Origin: Sciurus carolinensis
Lineage: Eukaryota; Chordata; Mammalia; Rodentia; Sciuridae
Direction: 5' to 3'
Length of the DNA: 64,000 nt
NCBI RefSeq assembly: GCF_902686445.1
Contig: NC_062213.1
Coordinates: 53,674,268-53,738,267, forward strand
Position numbers and translations under genes: made by a program. Of this stretch, positions 1 through 11,891 are shown one piece after another (within the stretch, counting starts at the first letter, position 1; every line of letters begins with the position of its first letter). The notes beneath the pieces are model-generated. The model worked only from the letters and a program-made list of their open reading frames with translations, was not told the DNA's origin and did no database searches.

Positions 1-439
1 ACAGAAAAAATTGCAGCTATATAGAACCCTTGTAAACTTTACCTGTCATGATTCCATAAATGATACTGTATAACAGCCATTTACATGGCATTCACTTGTA
101 TTAGGTATCATAAGTAAAACAGAGAAGATTTATATAATATGGGAGGGTGTGTGCAGTTCTGATGCATGTGGTGCACCACTTAGATAAGGGACTTGAGTAT
201 CTGTAGATTTTATTATCCTAGAGGGTCCTGGAACCAGTTTCCCACAGATACAAAGGGGAAAAAATAATTATAAAGCATAAAAACTGGCTCTACATAGATA
301 ACTCCTTCACAGTATACTTTTCTGGACCTACTTATAACTGGCTGATTTGTTTCTTATAGAATAGGTAGATAGTGTTTTTAGGTCACATTTTTCTTCAGCT
401 TCTGTTGCAATGGACACCTCATCCACAGTTGGAAATGTT

Positions 440-1110
440 GGCTGTAAAAACTAGGGATAGATGGAATATACCTGAACATTGTAAAGGCTATAGAAAACAA
501 ACACAAGGTCAAGTCATTTTAAAAGGAGTAAGAAATGAAAACATTCCTTTTAAAAACTGGAACAAGGCAGGGAGGTTCACTTTCACCACTTCTATTCAAC
601 ATAGTCCTTAAGTTCTAACCAGAGCAATTAGGCAAGAAAGGATATTAAAAGGATACAAATAGGAAAAGAAGAGCTCAAACTATCTCTGCTGAGGACATGA
701 TCCTCTTCTTAGAAGACCCAAAAGACTCCACCACAAAACTTCCAGAACTTACAAATGAATACAACAAAGTAGCAGGATACAAAATTAACACCCAGAAATC
801 AATTGCATTCCTATACTCCAAGGATGAATCAGTTGAAACAAAACATGAAAACCATCCCATTCACAAGAGCCTCAAAAAGGAAAAAAAAGTACTGAGGGAT
901 CCAACAAAAGAGGTGAAGGACCTCTACAATGGAAACTATAGAAGACAAAAAAAGGAATAGTGGAAGACCTTAGAAGATGGGAAGACTTCCCATGTTCTTG
1001 GATAGGCAGCATTAATATTGTCAAAATGGCCTTATTATCAAAATTGCTATACAGATTCAATGTAATTCTCATGAAAGTTCCAGTGACATTCTTCATGGAA
1101 AATACTTTTT
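440..1110 (+). pseudogene. L1 ORF2 fragment, decayed
   Basis: This stretch aligns by eye with the reverse-transcriptase part of the L1 ORF2 at 12.9-13.55 kb in the same window. Shared phrases include the 'aactggaacaaggcagg' and 'catgttcttggatagg' stretches. The frame is broken by several stops and small indels: the catalytic FADD region near 690 has lost bases, and short open pieces at 697-960 and 960-1100 are in different frames. Both element ends are missing. It is more diverged than the two young copies but less so than the fragment at 2.84-5.23 kb. Similarity stops near 1110, so the rest of the open frame to 1400 is not L1 that I can recognise. Confidence 0.85.
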
Positions 1111-2839
1111 ACATCCTTTTAAGAAACCATCTGAGATTCACCACATATGAAATTATAAGGAGGCTATTTCTAGACAAGGTGGCTTTGAGAGAAAGAACTT
1201 CTAAATCACCTCTAATAAAAATTAGAAAAAACTTTGAAAATAAACTCTACAATATTTGCTTGTCCAAAATAAAAATTAATAAATTCTTCAGAAAAGTAGG
1301 GCTACTTTCAAAATACCTAAAATTTGTGCTTCATACAGTAATAAGTTTACCTGGACTATTTCTTTGCCTTCCAAACTGCTTTTTCTTCAAAGGAAAATAA
1401 AATTTAATAGTTTATGAGTTTCTTTACTCAATGTCTTGGGGATGAATTTCACTATCTGATATTTGTTCTACCATTCTTTGGCTTTAGAGGAAATGCTTAT
1501 CATGATCTTGATATGTATTTGAATTGGTGTGAATTTCAAACTGAAAGATAAGCAAAGCCTTCTCAAAGAACCTGTCAAATAGTTTATAGAAGTGTGTGCG
1601 GTTTTGTTGAAATCTGTCTGAATATCTGATTTTTGGAGCCTTCAGTGTGGCTTATTTTCTGTGCCACAAGTGGTATAATTTTCTCCAGTGTCTGCAGAAT
1701 CAAAGTGCTTTATAAATTTATGCATTGAGTATTAAAAACATGATGTTTAGCTATCTAGCAAAGATTTTTATTTTATATTCTTGTTTGATCTTATTCTAAA
1801 AAATGATACAAAATTCACTAAATGAGAAATGTTTATGATCATAAATAGCTTAGTTCTAACATCTTAACACAGCCTACATGAGATGTTCCTTTGTGAAATA
1901 TATACAATTCATAATCAAATGTGGAGATATATATGTGTGTGGACACACACACACACAGACAAACACGTAGAGAGAGAGTTCATGCTGCATTGTTTGCCTA
2001 TTTAGATCAAAACATTGATTTTAACAACTGCTCAGAGCTGAGTGACCGCTCTTGACTCTCAACTGACTGCATCTGTGCCCTTTGCCAAAGGGAACTTTGT
2101 TACCCTAGGACATGGCTCTCCCTAGGTAAAACTTATAATCACTTATGGTCATTGCAGACTATGAAGGCCCAGCCCCAAAAGTTCATTAGAGACCATGAAG
2201 GCCCGGTCCCATGAGCTCAACTGCATAATAATAATAGCAATGATAATATCCAAATTAACAAAGATTTTCTCCTTAAAAACAGCTTAGTCAAGCTACTCTG
2301 AGACCTTTCCTCAATGAGATCTCCACTATGGTTCCCTTTCTCGCCAGGTCTACATATTTGAACAGGAAATCTGCAAAGTCACTTTAGAGAGAATCCCCTT
2401 TTCTTGATATCAGATCTCCCCAATATTTTTTGGAGTTCCTCATCCCTCACACTTGATATTTAATAACCTGGCCTGACATTAGCAAAAAGTGTTAGGACAG
2501 TTTGGCAAGAATTCCTCCTACCTTTCATATCTTCTCTTAGTGCATTTCCATTCAATGACTCCCACTCCATTCCTCTCCTTAGCTGTAAACCTCCACTTGT
2601 TCTTGATTTTTCTAGAATTGGACCCATGCCTATTCCATGATTTCTTTTATTGCAAAAATTATTGAAGGAACTGTTTTTAACATTTACCATTTTCATTGTT
2701 GTCAGATACTCTTTCTCATCAATGAAACACCGGTGAGAAAATAAAAAAAGGAAAAGAAAAAAAAGCACCATTTTCCATGTTTTATGAGACTTTACTTGTG
2801 CTGGTACAAGCACCAAACCTTACTGCAAAAAGTGTAATT
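1111..2839. other. Unassigned AT-rich non-coding DNA
   Basis: No family or gene is recognised. The stretch contains a short mixed GT/CA simple repeat near 1931-1962 and an imperfect short tandem duplication at 2158-2225. The open frame on the minus strand at 2460-2816 has no recognisable domain and looks like chance. Confidence 0.5.
2158..2225. repeat. Imperfect 33-34 bp tandem duplication
   Basis: Two adjacent units share 'atgaaggccc' followed by a CC-rich stretch and then a 'gttca'/'gctca' motif. The first begins at about 2158 and the second at about 2192. The copies differ at several bases, so the duplication is not recent. Confidence 0.6.
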
Positions 2840-3458
2840 ACAGGAAAACCTCATTTATGACCATGAATGCAGCAATATCTATGAGGAAAATAAATCCAGC
2901 AAATGAAAATAGAAGAAAGTTTCATGGCCAGGTAGAATTTAGTTCAATAAAGCAAAGTTGGTTCAACAATTGAAAAGGTCATCTGTAATTATCACATTAA
3001 GAGAATTTATAAGGAAAAGTGAGATCATCTAAATAAAGGTGCAAAAATCATTTGATAAAATTTAATATTAAAGTTCTTAGTAAAAAAGAGATAAGATAGA
3101 CACTCAAACTTATGAAATTAATTTTCATGAAAGCCTACAGAAACATACTCTTTTTAAAAGTGAAATATTGAGGACTCTGCCTCAATAAAAAGTTTTGAGA
3201 AAAGAATGTCTACTATTACTATTGGCAGTCAGTCAAATGTGTAACAGATACTTAAACAGAACAAGAAGAAGAAATAAAGTATAAAATGATTTGAAAGAGA
3301 CAAGTAAAACTTTTTCACAAATGAAATACTTTTACATGTAAAAAATTAAAAATAACTTAAAATTCTGAAAAATTCACTTTAGCTATATAAAAACTATCAA
3401 TTGTCTAAAAATGCCTTAAATGAAAGTTGCACAAAACATGTAAAAAGAAAATTAGATA

Positions 3459-3655
3459 GCCCGGCTTGGTGGCACACACGTGTAATCTCAGTGACTCAGG
3501 AGGCTGAGGCAGGAGGATTGCAAGTTCAAAGCCAGCTTCTGCAAAAGCAAGGTGCTAAGCAACTTAGTGAGATCCTGTCTCTGAATAAAATACAAAATAG
3601 GTCTGGGAATGTGACTCAGTGGTTGAGTGCACCTGAGTTCCAAAAAAAAATAAGT
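3459..3655 (+). mobile_element. B1-dID-type composite SINE
   Basis: The left half is 7SL/B1-like ('ggcttggtggcacacacgtg' then 'ggaggctgaggcaggagg'). The right half is ID-like ('gggaatgtgactcagtggtt' then 'gagttcc') and ends in an A-rich tail. This order, B1 then ID, is the composite described from squirrels and some other non-murine rodents. It sits inside the old L1. No clear target duplication was identified. Confidence 0.85.
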
Positions 3656-4007
3656 AAATAAAATAAAAAATAAAAGAAGATAATATTATGAGAGAAAAGA
3701 AAGATGTTTTAAAAAATGGGACCTGTACCATATATATTGATTGAAAATCTCACAAAGTAAATATCTAAACACAATAAATAAAATAAAAATCCCTAGAAAT
3801 TTATTATGAAAACTGACAAGCTAATCTAAAAATAAGAAGTATGCAAAAGGCCAAGAATTTCCAATGTAATCTTGGAGAAGAAAAAAAAAATGAAGAAACA
3901 ACATTACCATCTTTCACAGACTTTTATACAGTTACAGTAATTAATACAGAGGTGTGGATAAAAATAGACCAATGGAATAAACAGTGGGTTTTTTTTGTTT
4001 GTTAGTT

Positions 4008-4208
4008 TGTTTTGTTTTGGTCCTGGGGATTCAACGCAGGAGCACATGAAACACAGGAATGAAACACATTCCTTGGACTTTTTTTTTTTTTTTTTCTTTT
4101 TTGAGACAGAGCCGCAATAAGTTGCTGAGGCTGCTTTTTCAACCTGCCATCCTCCTGCCTGAGATTCCCATTTGCTTCTATTATAGTTGCGTACCAACAT
4201 ACCTGGCT
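4008..4208 (-). mobile_element. B1-dID-type composite SINE
   Basis: Read on the minus strand, this starts with the B1-like part (the complement of 'catcctcctgcctgag' and 'accaacatacctggctgg') and ends with the ID-like part (the complement of 'tcctggggattcaacgcagg'). A T-run at about 4080-4097 separates the halves. It interrupts the old L1 where the L1 reads 'ccaatggaataaacag', and the 'ggaata' after the SINE may be part of the target duplication. Confidence 0.85.
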
Positions 4209-5230
4209 GGAATAGAATTTTGAATCAAATTTCATTTAAAGCAAGGCATACAAAAATTTATACTGGACTTTATTAAAGAGCTTCTGTTTGTTAAATGACC
4301 TGTTATTGAGAGAAAAATTTATTTGCTATCCATATAACAAGGATCACTAAACAATCTTGTTTTATTTAGTTAAATTTTATTTTTGCCAATTTCCTCTGTA
4401 ATTTTAATCAGGACATATTTAATTTGCAAATATGTCACCCTTTAGTTAACAAATTATATGATTGTTCTTCAAATAGCCAACATAAGATGTGTATCCAGAA
4501 TATGTAAATGTCACCTATAAATCAATTGGGGAAAAAATGCAAACCGATTGAAAACAGTTCACAACTTCAGAATTTCATTAAATAGTGTATCAATGGACAA
4601 TGAAAATATGAAAAGCTGTTTAAAATTAATCATTAATAGAAGTTAATAGAAGTTAAAAGCCATAATTCAATATCCCTATAACAAGGTCAGATTAGTTTAA
4701 AAAATTTAATAGTGACAATATAAAATTTCAGCTATAATTTCAAGTAATTGAAACTGTCATACAATGCTGGGGTAGCATTGCAAATTTTAATTATTACAAC
4801 CACACTGGAAGAAATTTTTGGCAGTGTTCACTGAACAAACATGTTTACTCTATGACCTAGTAGATACATGACTAAATAATCAAAGATTTATGTACATAGG
4901 AATCATATATGTACATATGAAAAAATGTTTATGAAACTATTCATAATAGTATTATTTGACATAGGCTAAAACTGTAAATGACATTAATGTATACATAACC
5001 AGTTGAGTGTATATATAAATATATAATGTAATGAAATAATATATGATATTGAAGCAGAATGCATACTATATGACATAAATGCATATCAATAATGTAATGT
5101 GAATTAAATAAACCAGGCTCAAAAGAATTCTTGCTATATGATACCCTATATGTGAAGCACCAAGGAAAGCAAACTATATTCTAGAAATCAGAGGAAGATA
5201 AAGATATCAACAGGGAAATTTAACATGTTA

Positions 5231-5738
5231 AAAAGAATATTTTGCATACAAAATAAGACAAAAGTATTTTTAATTATTTGCCTTCTATCTACTCTGAGCA
5301 GAAGACTACTGGTTTCTGGTAATATTCTTTTTTCTTATTAACTTGGGCCATGGTCAGATGCATGTGATCACTGTGTTGCGATTTCAAATTGCACAATTAT
5401 TATTTGTGCATTTTCCTATATCTGTAATATACTTTCAATATATATTGAAGTCTATAGTGAATAGACTTCAATTTTCAACAACTTTCTCTTTCAGTTGGAT
5501 ATAATAATAGTTTTAATTAAAGAAAGTAAGTTGACAACATGCCCCTCTCTATTTCATACATCTAAAATGTTTTAATTTTTAGCTTTTTTAAAATAAAAAT
5601 TAACAAACTCAACTTCAGTCTTTAAGGGGAAAATACAAGAAAAAACATACTAAGACTTAGAAAAAAATATATTGCAGTGTTTATGAGGCAAAAATATTTT
5701 AAATTTTCCTTCTAATAATGCTGACCTTCAAAATGCGC

Positions 5739-5789
<51 letters not shown>

Positions 5790-6727
5790 CAGCTTTCTTA
5801 GCAGTTTCCTCAAAGACAAAAATCATACCTCTCCTACTTGATGACTTTTAAGGTTCTTCTTTATATCCTATTTTCTTATTAATTTAAAACTTTTAATCTA
5901 CGCAGTTGCTATTCATTGAATGGTGTTTTGGCAGGTTTCAGTTGCTCATTTAAGCACATCTATATTAATGAAGCTCAGCATTGGTTGAACTGATGATAAA
6001 ATCAAGATCATAATAACAATGCAATTGTTCACTGCTATAAATTTCCTAGGAGAGGAAATGGACAAAGAAAATGAAAACGTTCCAGAGGTCAATTGCATTT
6101 TGACATTGGTTAGTGAAGATCAAAAACAGATGATGTGAATATTAGATATCAAACTACTTCCCTGTATGAGATTTAATGACAGGAAATAGAAACAACAAAG
6201 AATTAGAATTATAGAAACAATGGTATTGTTTAATCTAGACTAGAAAACTGCACCCTCTTTTCAGGTGTATAATACTATAACCAATTTCTTTGGGGCAAAG
6301 GGTAGTCTTCTCTCAGATTTTGATGAATTTTGATGAATATATGGAAGAAAAGGGAGTCTTGTTCAATTAATCTCTCAGTTCAAATTGAGATAAATTATAA
6401 ACATAAAACTATATTGTACAAATGAAATGTGAAAGGAAAGGATTTGTAGGTAAAACCATCCCACATAATTTTCACCATAGTTTGTTTTGCCAATATTAGT
6501 AACATCTGTGAAAGCAAATGTCTGTGAAAATAATAAAATTCAGTACAAAGTATAAAATGGTAGTATGTTTAGTGTATTCAATTCATGTCTCACTTTGAAG
6601 ATAGAGACTTAAATGACTAATTATCTATGAGTATAACCTGTCTGAATGACAGTCTTGCATTTAAAGATGATTCTGTGTGTATGTGTGTGTGCACTTACAT
6701 ATTTTTAGAATATTTTTGTTATTTAAT
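5231..6727. other. Unassigned AT-rich non-coding DNA
   Basis: No gene or family is recognised. It includes the GT microsatellite at 5741-5788 and a shorter GT run near 6674-6692. Confidence 0.5.
5741..5788. repeat. (GT)n microsatellite
   Basis: About 24 GT units with one early TA interruption. A run this long and pure is expected to vary in length between individuals. Confidence 0.98.
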
Positions 6728-6932
6728 TTTAAGTGCTATGGATTGAACCCAGGGGCACTTTTACTACTGATCTACATTACCAGCTTTTTAAATTTATTTT
6801 TTTGAGAAAGGGTCTCACTAAGTTACTTAGCATCTCACTAAATTGCTGAGTCTGGTCTTGAACATGCAATTCTCTGGCCTCACTTCCTCGAGTGACTGGG
6901 ATTACAGGTGTGAACTACCAGGCCTGTTCATA
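6728..6932 (-). mobile_element. B1-dID-type composite SINE
   Basis: In plus-strand reading the ID part comes first ('gctatggattgaacccagg'), followed by the reverse B1 part ('gagaaagggtctcactaagtt', then 'gactgggattacaggtgtg'). The element therefore lies on the minus strand. A small internal duplication around 'ctcactaagttactta/ctcactaaattgctga' is visible near 6815-6850. Confidence 0.85.
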
Positions 6933-7429
6933 CATACACATTTTCATCCAGGCCTCTGTCTTCTTGAAAAGCACCACACTGTTCTTATGAAAAAACAATT
7001 TCACACTTTTCTCTCAACAGGGAATTTTTATGAAGAATTTCTTGTCAAAACCTCTTTCCCTTCTTGAGATAGATAAGAAACATAAGGTATTCATAAAACC
7101 AGTTAGGTTAGTCTTTAGGACTTACTCCAAGATAAACATATACTGGATCTGGATTTTAGCCAAATAAGAGGCAATTTTCATGAGGTGTTATTTGAGATGT
7201 GGAAACCAGAAGTTGTAGATCGCTATTCTCAGTATGAATACTAAGATAGTTAATAAACTACAGAAAAGAATGATATTAGATCTGATTCTGTGATAAACCA
7301 GACTGGTTATGCCACACTCTGGATCCATTTGTTTCCCAGTAACATTGATTTTATCACCAAATCCTGTCTTTTACATAGGATAATTCATAGGGAATCAAAA
7401 ATTTTAATTAGTGCTGTGTACCTCCTAGG

Positions 7430-7645
7430 ATAATCCCAGGGTAACCCCATCCTAATCCCAGCAGCTGGGGAGGCTGAGGGAGGAGGATCACAAATTCAAA
7501 GCCCAACTCAAAAACTCAGCAAGGCATTAAGCAACCTAGCGAGACTCTGTCTCAAAATTTAAAAAATAAATAAAAATAAAAAAGCGCTGGGGTATCACTC
7601 AGCGGTTAAGTGCTCCTGAGTTCAATTACTGGTGCAAAATTGTTT
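7430..7645 (+). mobile_element. B1-dID-type composite SINE
   Basis: The B1 part is recognised from 'cctaatcccagcagctgggg' and 'gaggctgagggaggaggatc'. The ID part is recognised from 'gctggggtatcactcagcgg' and 'gctcctgagttcaa'. The 5' end is worn, so the start is approximate. It pairs with the opposite-strand SINE that begins 18 bases downstream. Confidence 0.85.
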
Positions 7646-7662
7646 TAATTAGTTAATTAATT

Positions 7663-7856
7663 TTTTTTATTGGTACCAGGGACTGAAGCCAGCATGCTTT
7701 ACCATTATACAATTCCAGTCCTTTATGGTTTTTATTTTGTGTCGAGTCTCATTAAGTTGTCTCATAAAAGGGTCTCATTAAATTGTTGAGGTTCTCCTTG
7801 AACTTGCAGTCCTCTTGCCTTAGTCTGACTGGGATTACAACTGTGTGCCACCATGC
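7663..7856 (-). mobile_element. B1-dID-type composite SINE
   Basis: On the plus strand this reads T-run, the reverse ID part ('ggtaccagggactgaagcc'), then the reverse B1 part ending 'ctgggattacaactgtgtgc'. It carries a short internal duplication of the 'gtctcattaa(g/a)ttgt' segment. With the preceding copy it forms an inverted SINE pair. Confidence 0.85.
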
Positions 7857-9146
7857 AAATCTAGGAATTAGAATTAATTTAGAAAATAGAATCCGGAAAT
7901 AGAAAAAAAATTATTGGTTCCAGAATAATGAGAATCAATTCATCCCTGATAGAACAAAGTCAATCCATGTTACACATGATACAGTTTCTTAAATTATTAC
8001 TGGGTTATTTTGAAATTATTCTCTCCAAGAATGTAGCTTTAGGAAAATGAATAGAGAAGCATCAGCATACAACACGGTGCTGTCAAAATCCTTTGGCCTT
8101 CAGCATGTGCAATGACAAATACCAGATGCAGCCCAAGTGTCAGCTCATCTGAAGGCATATGAGGAGTAGCTAAACAGATATCTAGCTTTTTAAAGAGATG
8201 CTCATTCTGCCAGTGCCAGCAATCTCAGACCTGAGGGGTTAGACAATCAGGAGTTCAGCTGAACTAGGAAAGTCAGTTACTCTTACCCCATGTTGGAGTT
8301 AGTGCATACCTTGAGGAAAGACTGTCTTGGAGGAGTCCCGGGAATTGTGGAAGCTGAGTCCTCCTTTGAACCTGTTGCTAACCATGGGGTGGACACTGAT
8401 ATAGCTGTCAGTATATTTGAAAACACCTAGTAAATCATGATGCATTGTACATTTACAAAGTGGAGATAGTCAGAGTAGTCACCATGGTAATAAAAAAAAA
8501 AAAAAAAAAACAGCAGCAGAGTTAGCAGTGGAGAGGCAGTAATGGTAGCAGCATCTATAACAGCAATAATCATAATAAAATGAACCAATATGGTAGAATT
8601 TCGGTGGTTTCAAGAAAATCAGACTCTTCACAATATCTCCATCATCTTGAAATTACTTCATTAATTTAAATTAATCTTACAATACTCAGTATTATTACTA
8701 ATAAAACAATATCTGAGTAGAAGTAGCTTTCTTCCTCTAGTTGGTTATTGAGTGCATTAATTATGGTGGTTTCAGGGTAGTAAGAAGTGAATCTCTTTTT
8801 CAATGATCTAGTTAATACTTTTTACTTTCCATAATAGAACTAACTAAACATAGGGTTATTCAAAAATCCGTTAAGCATGGAGAGGAGCAAACCCAGAGAA
8901 GCATGAAGGTGGATAATTTGAATTAAAGACATGCCTTATTCTCAGGACCTATAGATGTTTTATGTCAGCATTTCCCTCTCCATTTGGTGTCAGGAATTTT
9001 ATCTTGGTAGAGTCACCTCCTAGACCCTTAAGTCAAGACCAAAAGACCTCAACAGGTCTCTCTCACCTATCTATCTATACTGAATGACCTAAAGATCATC
9101 TCTTCTCTGAGTGATTGACTCGAACAGTGACCTCAATCTTTGGATG
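7857..9146. other. Unassigned non-coding DNA
   Basis: No gene or repeat family is recognised apart from a run of about 18-20 A at 8490-8510. It ends at the target duplication of the LTR at 9153. Confidence 0.5.
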
Positions 9147-9152
9147 AGAAGA

Positions 9153-9605
9153 TGTCGGGGTCTTAAGCCCCCTTGCTCTTCTTGACCAGCTGCAAGGGAA
9201 GAGGACACTCCCCAACAAGGTCAGAACAGGATAGGTAGGGTCGACTGACCGCCCGCTCCCAGGCCTCTGGGCGGAGGACAATCAGAAGAGTCAGGGAGAC
9301 CAGTCACAGCAGGAACTCGTTTACTGAGGGAATCACACAGCTTTTATGTAGGGTGGGGGCTAGGCGGGAACCAATCAGCTTAACGGTCAGCAAGGCATGG
9401 GGAGTTCACACAGGTTCTCACCTGCATGAGACTATATGGCAAGCCCGAGCTGATCACATTCACGGAACTGTTGTTAACCAGTCACTGACGGTGGTCCGAT
9501 TCCTCGTCACCAACCCTTGAAACCGCCTTTGAGGCCCTGATCCTGCTCACCCTCCAGGAAGTAAGGAGTCAGCCTGAGTTAGTTAACATGTCATTAGTCC
9601 CAACA
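9153..9605 (-). mobile_element. Solo ERVK-like LTR, 453 bp
   Basis: On the minus strand the element starts TGTTGGGACTAATG and ends CCCCGACA, giving TG...CA termini with a short imperfect inverted repeat. The 6 bases on each side are identical (AGAAGA at 9147-9152 and 9606-9611), the target-duplication length typical of class II (ERVK/IAP-like) retroviruses. A TATA-like 'acataaaagc' lies mid-element. No internal gag, pol or env sequence is attached, so it is a solo LTR left by recombination between two LTRs. The small open frame at 9096-9281 is a by-product of the GC-rich LTR. Confidence 0.92.
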
Positions 9606-11003
9606 AGAAGACAACCCAATAAGGTGTTATCACCATTTCCTTGTGATTTCTAACAATATAACTGTCTTAGAGACAAAGTACACCCTCGTGAGTCATTCAA
9701 CAACCCTATTACAATACAATACAAATACTACTTGCGTAGGAAGTATTCTTTGGTATTAAATATTATCTGAGTTTTTTAGTTTTAATTTTAGTTTACCATG
9801 TAAATATTAAACAAATAGTTTTCTATATGATGAATTTGGTACTTTTTTTCCCCTTTCTTTCATTAAAGGACTTGAAGCAGCAAATCACTAAGAAGAGAGT
9901 GTGTTGTATGAGAAAAATTTAAAGAGGTGGGAGTTCAGACAAATTTCATAATATTGAAACAAATTTCATAATATTAAACATAACAAATTTCATAATATTT
10001 GCTAATTACAGTCATGTTCAAAGGGAGATTTTGGTGCCTTTCTAATGCTTCCTAATCTACTGCCTTTAAACTTCATACTGAGATAGTACATAGGTATATT
10101 GGATATCTCTCACTCTAAATTAAAATGTACCAGTTCTCAGAGTAAGAAAAATATTCAGTTTTATACATAATTTATTTATTTATTGATCATCAAATTGCAA
10201 AACTGAATTTGCAATATATGATGAGAAAAGGTAGAAGATAGAGATTTTCTAATATTTAAAAGAAAGGTAGATGTTAACCTAAAATTGAATTTTTTAATAG
10301 AAATTGAAGAATGTCCAGGATAAATATTATCTCCCATAAAAATATATGTGTTGTGGTTGTTTATTTGAAGATATCTTAAAATTCCATTATTTGCTTACCA
10401 AAAGTTGTTTTCTCATTCAACTATTAATTGTAGAAAATGACAATCAAAGTCATTTGTTCAACTGAAAAATCATATGGCATCTATTTTATAGCAAAATTGT
10501 TGCTAAGAAAATTACTGTTAAGAAAACTAACATTTAAAATGGTATTCAAATGTTATCAGTGACTATCAATATAAAGTCACTTATCCCTTTCCAATATAAC
10601 AAACCCAAGTCTTTATGTACATGGAGATTTTTAGGTAAAAGTCTGCACAGATAGTAGAGATAAGTAAATCGTGAAAATAATTAGTCAGAACAGGGAAATT
10701 TTATCTCCCTTTTCATAGTAGTTCAATAGAAAAGAAGTAACTACTTTTCACTTTTTATGTGCATAGATGTTTTCTTGAATTATGAATGTGTATGTATAAG
10801 CAGGAGAATTAGACAAAATAGAATGTTTTAAAAACATTCTTTGTGAGCAGATATTTAGTCAGTTGATATAAATAAGTCAAATAATGGGTAAATTTTGATA
10901 ATAGACTTAAATATATAAACTGCTTTATTAAAGGGAGACTACTACTATCTGCTTTTATTCCAAGAACGTGAGAAAACAAACTTAAGTTCTAGATTGGGAT
11001 GAG
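9606..11003. other. Unassigned AT-rich non-coding DNA
   Basis: It lies between the two minus-strand LTRs. Apart from the three-copy tandem repeat at 9939-10001, nothing is recognised. Confidence 0.5.
9939..10001. repeat. Three-copy tandem repeat, 20-24 bp unit
   Basis: The 17-base core 'acaaatttcataatatt' occurs three times, beginning at 9939, 9959 and 9983. The spacing is 20 then 24 bases. Confidence 0.95.
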
Positions 11004-11335
11004 TGTAGTTTCTCTTGTGCCAGGCTAGCTCATACGTAAGGGCACAGAGTCAAGACCCAGACTTTGAGAGCTGGGAGGAAGCAGGATTGTGGCGAGCAAC
11101 CTGCAAACTCCTTTATTGCAGAACAGCTATACATTTTATAGGTTTCTTGCCCAATCACAATGTGCCATGGGGGATCAGACCACCAGGTTCCTATATGAGT
11201 TCCCTTGGTAACACTGAGTTAACTTGGGGCAGTTGTTTACTTTCCTAGGTGGCCGAAGTGGAATGCTCCTCCCTGCAGGTTTATACACTTGAAACATTCA
11301 CTGCTGCCAGCCAAGAACTAGGATTTCTCCCAACA
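11004..11335 (-). mobile_element. Solo ERVK-like LTR, 332 bp
   Basis: On the minus strand it starts TGTTGGGAGAAATCC and ends GAAACTACA. The flanking 6-mers are identical (GATGAG at 10998-11003 and 11336-11341). Inside, on the element strand, a TATA-like 'cctataaaatg' is followed about 20 bases later by 'gcaataaagg', a polyadenylation signal, which is the usual LTR order. No internal viral sequence remains. The body does not resemble the 9153 LTR, so it is a different family despite the shared TGTTGGGA start. Confidence 0.92.
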
Positions 11336-11341
11336 GATGAG

Positions 11342-11350
11342 AGAGTGTGC

Positions 11351-11387
<37 letters not shown>

Positions 11388-11430
11388 ATGTATATAATAT
11401 ATATATGTATAATATATATATAATATGATG
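11342..11430. repeat. GT/TA compound microsatellite
   Basis: A (GT)n run near 11350-11370 passes into (TA)n and imperfect 'atatataatatg' repeats. It starts right at the end of the LTR target duplication. The small minus-strand open frames here are simple-repeat artefacts. Confidence 0.95.
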
Positions 11431-11891
11431 ATCATATCCACAAGGAGTTTGAACACTTGAAAAGGTAATGAGCAAACTTTAATATCAGATTTCTCTAGAG
11501 TTCTGTAAGAAGTCAAAAGAAAATAATTTCAAGAGTTTATGATTACTTGGCATTATTCACTAGGTAATTTTCCATATCTAAACTTATGTTAATTGTGGTA
11601 ACACATTAATAATAATGCTAATATCTGAAAAATTATTTATCGCAATCAAATGCTGCCGTATGTTCTTTGCAAAATCTGAGACTTATAGCGGGACAAAAAA
11701 CCCCATCCATGATTAATGCATACTTGTTACATACAAGTGCCAATGAAAGTTTGAATGTGGTCAAATATAAAACTGTCATATGTTACTAATGAGTTCTATG
11801 ATTTGTATATATGTATATGCATGTGTATCTGTTTCATGGATGACTGATAAATTTCTATAGATAGAAAGATAAACTATTGGGAAACTGTTAT

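Larger units (their letters stand above)
2840..5230 (+). mobile_element. Old L1 3' half (L1M-like), split by two SINEs
   Basis: The order of recognisable pieces matches an L1 from mid ORF2 to the 3' end. First come the 'ccaggtagaatttagttcaa' and 'aaaatcatttgataaaattt' RT-region stretches. Next is 'aaaaatagaccaatggaata' near 3960, and then the C-terminal and 3' region ('attcataatagtattatttgacatagg' type) near 4940. Divergence is heavy, with stops throughout, which fits a pre-rodent L1M-type element. SINEs at 3459-3650 and 4008-4208 interrupt it. The exact ends and the subfamily cannot be fixed by eye. Confidence 0.7.

Noticed and set aside
1111..1400. Continuation of the L1 ORF2 fragment
   Set aside because: The frame stays open, but similarity to the L1 copies stops near 1110.
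2460..2816. A 118-codon minus-strand open frame
   Set aside because: No domain is recognised, its lysine- and phenylalanine-rich parts follow the local A/T runs, and no gene context is seen.
9153..9605. Remains of a full endogenous provirus
   Set aside because: Both target-duplication copies abut the single LTR, so no internal region is present; the same holds for 11004-11335 and 39311-39854.
9939..10001. Possible CRISPR-like array
   Set aside because: There are only three units with almost no spacers, in a mammalian genome; it is a simple tandem repeat.
11281..11516. Two minus-strand frames rich in Tyr, Ile, Thr and His
   Set aside because: They translate the GT/TA microsatellite.
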